A DNA stretch of 6,588 nt from Pseudomonadota bacterium (GTDB taxonomy: Bacteria > Pseudomonadota > Gammaproteobacteria > SZUA-229): the NCBI GenBank assembly GCA_030836935.1, contig JAUPMA010000175.1:1-6588 (forward strand). Direction: 5' to 3'. Below the pieces are notes generated by a model. That model was given only the letters and a program-made list of their open reading frames with translations. It made no database searches and was not told where the DNA came from. Below, one piece after another: positions 1 to 6,588 of the stretch (positions are counted from its first letter, which is position 1; each line of letters begins with the position of its first letter). The translations under genes and the position numbers were made by a program.

Positions 1-168
1 TGTACGCAATGCATGGATTTCAGCGGTAAGCGCACGTATTTGTTGCGGTGACTGATAATTGCGGGTAAATAAAATCACACCACCAGTTTGCGGATGCAAC
101 AGCATTTCGCGTTCTTCCGGTGACAGCGTGGTGCCAACCAGATCAAGCATGACAGGACCAAGAGACAT
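1..168 (-). CDS. nagZ: Beta-N-acetylhexosaminidase NagZ, N-terminal 56 residues (cut by window edge)
   Basis: Translation of the minus strand from the ATG at 168-166 gives 56 residues with no stop before the window edge. It begins [13 protein letters not shown], continues with an [11 protein letters not shown] segment, and then has [10 protein letters not shown] at residues 29-38. This is the start of the cytoplasmic family GH3 enzyme NagZ, which removes N-acetylglucosamine from anhydromuropeptides during peptidoglycan recycling; in several Gram-negatives its product affects AmpC beta-lactamase induction (family knowledge). The catalytic His and Asp lie further downstream, outside the window, so activity cannot be judged. 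The gene starts 14 bases after the yqiA-like stop. A GAAGG Shine-Dalgarno (184-180) overlaps that stop codon with an 11-base spacer, so the two are probably co-transcribed and perhaps translationally coupled. The identification rests on the strong N-terminal match alone. Confidence 0.9.
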   Translation of the reverse strand, partial: MSLGPVMLDLVGTTLSPEEREMLLHPQTGGVILFTRNYQSPQQIRALTAEIHALRT

Positions 169-182
169 TAATTAAAGAACCT

Positions 183-791
183 TCAGGAATAATTTTTCAG
201 ACAGTTGATACCACAAAACGCCAGCACCGTCTCCAGATGGCGATCGAAGCCGATGAATTCATGGCCACCACCTTCTTCCACGATGGATGGCACCGCCGGG
301 TATTTTTCGATAGCCAGTTTGTAATCCAGCACTTCATCTCCGGTTTGCAGCATCAGCAAATAACGATCCGGCTTGGAGATACGGGCCACTTCCAGGGCGC
401 GCAACTGCTCAATGTGCTCACTGGTAATTTCGTAACTCTCCCCGGTATAAAAATTGACATTGTTGCCCAGATAATTTTTCAGCAGATCGTAAGGTCGTAC
501 AGCCGGATTTACCAGCACCGCACGGCAATCATACTGTTCAGCCAGCCAGGTAGCGTAATAACCGCCCAGCGAGCTGCCAATCAGGCACACCTGCTTGCCG
601 GGTTTCTGTTTGCGGCTGGCCACAGCCGGTTCCACCAGTGCAACCAGTTGTGCCATGGCCTTGTCAGGCACGCAGGATAATAAAGGGATGTGCAGGCATT
701 CAGCCCTATGCCGTGATTCGACATATTGCTTCAACAGGCTGGCCTTGAAGGATGCTGGAGAACTGTTAAAACCGTGGATATATAGCAGCAT
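183..791 (-). CDS. yqiA: YqiA-like alpha/beta-hydrolase (UPF0227 family esterase)
   Basis: A 202-residue protein beginning MLLYIHGFNSSP, the typical start of the YqiA/UPF0227 family of small alpha/beta-hydrolases. The nucleophile elbow is GSSLGG with the candidate catalytic Ser74. A VNPAVRPYDLL block follows at 94-104, then LQTGDEVLDY at 148-157 carrying the candidate acid (Asp152 or Asp156), and GGGHEF at 174-179 with candidate His177. HGFN at 6-9 likely forms the oxyanion region. No signal peptide is seen, so it should be cytoplasmic. Known members have esterase activity on short acyl esters, but the physiological substrate is not established. E. coli carries another UPF0227 member, ycfP, beside nagZ, but this sequence resembles YqiA more than YcfP. 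The start is fixed because no other start codon occurs in frame before a stop at 818-816. The ATG itself lacks a well-spaced Shine-Dalgarno (see 794-817). Confidence 0.9.
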   Translation of the reverse strand: MLLYIHGFNSSPASFKASLLKQYVESRHRAECLHIPLLSCVPDKAMAQLVALVEPAVASRKQKPGKQVCLIGSSLGGYYATWLAEQYDCRAVLVNPAVRPYDLLKNYLGNNVNFYTGESYEITSEHIEQLRALEVARISKPDRYLLMLQTGDEVLDYKLAIEKYPAVPSIVEEGGGHEFIGFDRHLETVLAFCGINCLKNYS

Positions 792-793
792 GA

Positions 794-817
794 TTACATC
801 ATTTAAAAATCCCCTTT
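794..817 (-). promoter_or_regulatory. Shine-Dalgarno plus two-codon upstream ORF (ATG ATG TAA) before the yqiA-like gene
   Basis: Read on the minus strand, an AAAGGGGA element (817-810) is followed after 8 bases by ATG ATG TAA (802-794). Two bases later comes the real start ATG at 791. The Shine-Dalgarno is ideally placed for the mini-ORF but 19 bases from the gene's own start. What is seen is the arrangement; that ribosomes load at the mini-ORF and then reinitiate at 791 is inference. Confidence 0.5.
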
Positions 818-842
818 AGGTTTTTAGTATAAGTGATTATTT

Positions 843-1334
843 TTATTTCGCTTCACACGCTGTAACCAGCACCACAGCATGCACCGCTATGCCTTCCTCA
901 CGCCCTGTAAAACCCAGGCGCTCGGTGGTGGTCGCCTTGACGTTAATGCGCGACACATCCACGGCCAGATCCGCCGCCAGATTGTGGCGCATGGCGGTAA
1001 TATGCAGCGCCATTTTCGGCGCCTGGGCGATGATGGTGGTATCGAGATTGGATACCCTGTAGCCATGCTGGTTAACCAGTGTCACGACATGGCGCAGTAA
1101 TTCACGGCTGTTGATGCCTTTGTAGCGCGCATCCGTATCCGGAAAATGCTGACCGATGTCACCCAGCGCCAGCGCACCCAGCAAGGCATCACAGACGGCA
1201 TGCAGCAACACATCACCATCGGAATGCGCGAGAAAGGCTTTAGTGTGTGGAATCTTCACGCCACCCAGCACAATATGATCACCTGGCTTGAAAGCATGCA
1301 CGTCGTAACCATGGCCGATGCGTAAATCTGTCAT
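843..1334 (-). CDS. ispF: 2-C-methyl-D-erythritol 2,4-cyclodiphosphate synthase IspF
   Basis: The 163-residue product cyclises CDP-methylerythritol 2-phosphate to MEcPP with release of CMP, in the non-mevalonate isoprenoid pathway in the cytoplasm; the family is homotrimeric. [11 protein letters not shown] at 5-15 supplies the metal ligands Asp11 and His13, and [10 protein letters not shown] at 37-46 supplies His45, matching E. coli Asp8, His10 and His42 with a constant offset of three. [11 protein letters not shown] (58-68) and the [17 protein letters not shown] block (134-150) are also intact. Length is normal (E. coli 159). The ATG at 1334 shares one base with the ispD stop (TGATG). A GTG one codon earlier (1337) could also start the gene and adds one residue. 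No clear Shine-Dalgarno precedes it, so coupling to ispD translation is likely. Confidence 0.97.
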   Translation of the reverse strand: MTDLRIGHGYDVHAFKPGDHIVLGGVKIPHTKAFLAHSDGDVLLHAVCDALLGALALGDIGQHFPDTDARYKGINSRELLRHVVTLVNQHGYRVSNLDTTIIAQAPKMALHITAMRHNLAADLAVDVSRINVKATTTERLGFTGREEGIAVHAVVLVTACEAK

Positions 1335-2077
1335 CACTTGCTCGCTGCTTGTTGTTGCATATAAAGGCTGGCCAGAGTGAGATCAAATGGCCGGGTGATT
1401 TTGATATTGTCTTCGTGGCAGGCTACCAGCAGAGGTTGATAACCGGCCAGCTCCATCGCCGATGCGTCATCCGTCACATGAAGTTTTTTCTCAATAGATT
1501 CTGATAAAGAATTGATTAACAACGAGATCCTGAACATTTGTGGCGTCATGGCATGCCACAGGCCATTGCGATCAACCGTCGCCTCGACCCGCCTATCAGC
1601 GGCTTGGCGTTTCATGGTGTCGCGTACCGGTAATGCCAGCAAACCACCGTGATTGTCCTGGCTGGCAAGCTCGATCAGCCGGTTAAGATCATCGGCACGT
1701 ACACAGGGCCGTGCGGCATCATGCACCAGCACCCAGGCTTCACTCTGTCGTCCAGCCAAATGCTTGTCCAGCAAACGCAGTGCGTTCAGCACCGAGTGAT
1801 AACGTTCCTGTCCACCTTCCGCAATCAGTACCGGTTTGGCATGCGAGTATTGCAACGCCGGCCAGTACACATCCTGTTTATCCAGTGCGATGACCGCACC
1901 TGCAATAGCCGGTAAATCCAGCAGCCGTTGCAGGCTGTGTTCAATCAGGGTTTTACCGAGTAATTCGAGATATTGCTTGGGCCGGTTCGCCTGCATGCGG
2001 GAACCCACGCCGGCTGCCGGAATAACGGCCCAGAAGATTTTATTGGATGATGGATTGAGGCTGTGATTCTGGCTCAT
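1334..2077 (-). CDS. ispD: 2-C-methyl-D-erythritol 4-phosphate cytidylyltransferase IspD
   Basis: The 247-residue product transfers CMP from CTP to methylerythritol 4-phosphate, the step two before IspF. The nucleotide-binding loop PAAGVGSRM (20-28) carries Arg27, and PKQY (33-36) carries Lys34, equivalent to E. coli Arg20 and Lys27. Further signature blocks are GGQERYHSV (88-96), VHDAARPC (118-125), PVRDTMK (150-156), [12 protein letters not shown] (169-180), TDDASAME (202-209) and NIKITRP with Lys226. The start chosen is the ATG at 2077; between it and the loop there is no ATG, GTG or TTG, so the gene must overlap ftsB by 38 bases. The same frame stays open to an ATG at 2128, which would add 17 residues of no recognisable homology. 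Neither start has a good Shine-Dalgarno. The N-terminal [13 protein letters not shown] tail is polar and about seven residues longer than in E. coli. Confidence 0.96.
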   Translation of the reverse strand: MSQNHSLNPSSNKIFWAVIPAAGVGSRMQANRPKQYLELLGKTLIEHSLQRLLDLPAIAGAVIALDKQDVYWPALQYSHAKPVLIAEGGQERYHSVLNALRLLDKHLAGRQSEAWVLVHDAARPCVRADDLNRLIELASQDNHGGLLALPVRDTMKRQAADRRVEATVDRNGLWHAMTPQMFRISLLINSLSESIEKKLHVTDDASAMELAGYQPLLVACHEDNIKITRPFDLTLASLYMQQQAASK

Positions 2078-2368
2078 CGGTGGATTGGGCTTTTTTGGGC
2101 TGCACAAACTGGTAGAAGCTTTCGTCATTGCCGATCATGCCCAGCTCGCTGCGGGCACGCTCTTCAATGGCACCATAACCTGTCTTGAGATCAGTCACTT
2201 CGGCATGCAGGGCAGCATTGCGTTCGTCCAGCCTGGCTCGCTCTTCCGCCACAGCCGCTTTTTCAGTTCGCAAATGCAGCACTTCGGGAATACCGCCATC
2301 GCCTATCCACAACCTGTATTGCAACAGCAATAACAGGCCGGCAAGCAGAACGATAATCCACCTTAACA

Positions 2369-2369
<1 letters not shown>
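2040..2369 (-). CDS. ftsB: Cell division protein FtsB
   Basis: The 109-residue bitopic inner-membrane protein has the FtsB plan: a short cytoplasmic start, one membrane segment at about 4-19 (IIVLLAGLLLLLQY region), the conserved LWIGDGGI stretch at 20-27, and a periplasmic coiled coil at about 29-62 rich in Glu, Arg and Ala. The family signature IEERARSELGMI (68-79) is followed by ESFYQFV. FtsB forms a complex with FtsL and FtsQ and helps activate septal peptidoglycan synthesis (family knowledge). The tail after residue 91 is polar, acidic and proline/glutamine-rich; its last dozen codons double as the start of ispD in another frame. The ATG shares one base with the eno stop (TGATG), and no Shine-Dalgarno is visible before it, so translation is probably coupled to eno. 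E. coli FtsB has 103 residues. Confidence 0.95.

Positions 2370-6588
<4,219 letters not shown>

Noticed and set aside
826..831. TATACT hexamer on the minus strand between ispF and yqiA, a possible internal promoter
   Set aside because: It matches the -10 consensus at five of six positions, but no -35 element is found 16-18 bases upstream, and the region is AT-rich enough to give such matches by chance.
792..842. Possible terminator between ispF and the yqiA-like gene
   Set aside because: The gap is AT-rich with T runs, but no GC-rich inverted repeat precedes them on the minus strand.
2078..2128. Longer IspD starting at the ATG at 2128
   Set aside because: It would add 17 unrelated residues and deepen the overlap with ftsB to 89 bases, with no Shine-Dalgarno to support it.

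Overview
The window looks like a chromosomal core region of a gammaproteobacterium outside the Enterobacterales. Three things point there: the order pyrG-kdsA-eno-ftsB-ispD-ispF, a YqiA-type esterase beside nagZ, and a divergent zapE. All visible genes are intact except the two cut by the window edges. I see no mobile element, CRISPR array, RNA gene, prophage or obvious foreign DNA, and I did not find a new defence or mobile system. The genus cannot be named from what is visible.

Layout, right to left. zapE (plus strand, 5' part only) runs off the right edge. A divergent control region at about 6171-6371 separates it from a tightly packed minus-strand unit: pyrG (4530-6170), kdsA (3700-4533), eno (2369-3649), ftsB (2040-2369), ispD (1334-2077), ispF (843-1334), yqiA-like esterase (183-791) and the start of nagZ (1-168, cut by the left edge). 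Four junctions are overlaps: ATGA at pyrG/kdsA, TGATG at eno/ftsB, 38 bases at ftsB/ispD, and TGATG at ispD/ispF. The other three gaps are 50, 51 and 14 bases. No intrinsic terminator is visible between the genes, so one long transcript is plausible.

How the genes fit together. PyrG makes CTP. IspD consumes CTP directly, and KdsB (not in the window) uses it to activate Kdo. Enolase makes phosphoenolpyruvate, which KdsA condenses with arabinose 5-phosphate to give Kdo 8-phosphate for lipopolysaccharide. IspD and IspF are two steps of the non-mevalonate isoprenoid pathway, which feeds undecaprenyl carriers and quinones. FtsB is a divisome component, NagZ recycles peptidoglycan, and ZapE is a division-associated ATPase. 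The cluster therefore joins precursor supply (CTP, PEP) to envelope synthesis and division.

Points worth a second look: KdsA carries the full metal-ligand set of the metal-dependent class; a two-codon upstream ORF (ATG ATG TAA) occupies the good ribosome-binding site before yqiA; ispD is forced to start inside ftsB; ftsB starts on the stop codon of eno without its own Shine-Dalgarno; and the pyrG leader is strongly pyrimidine-rich with no Shine-Dalgarno.
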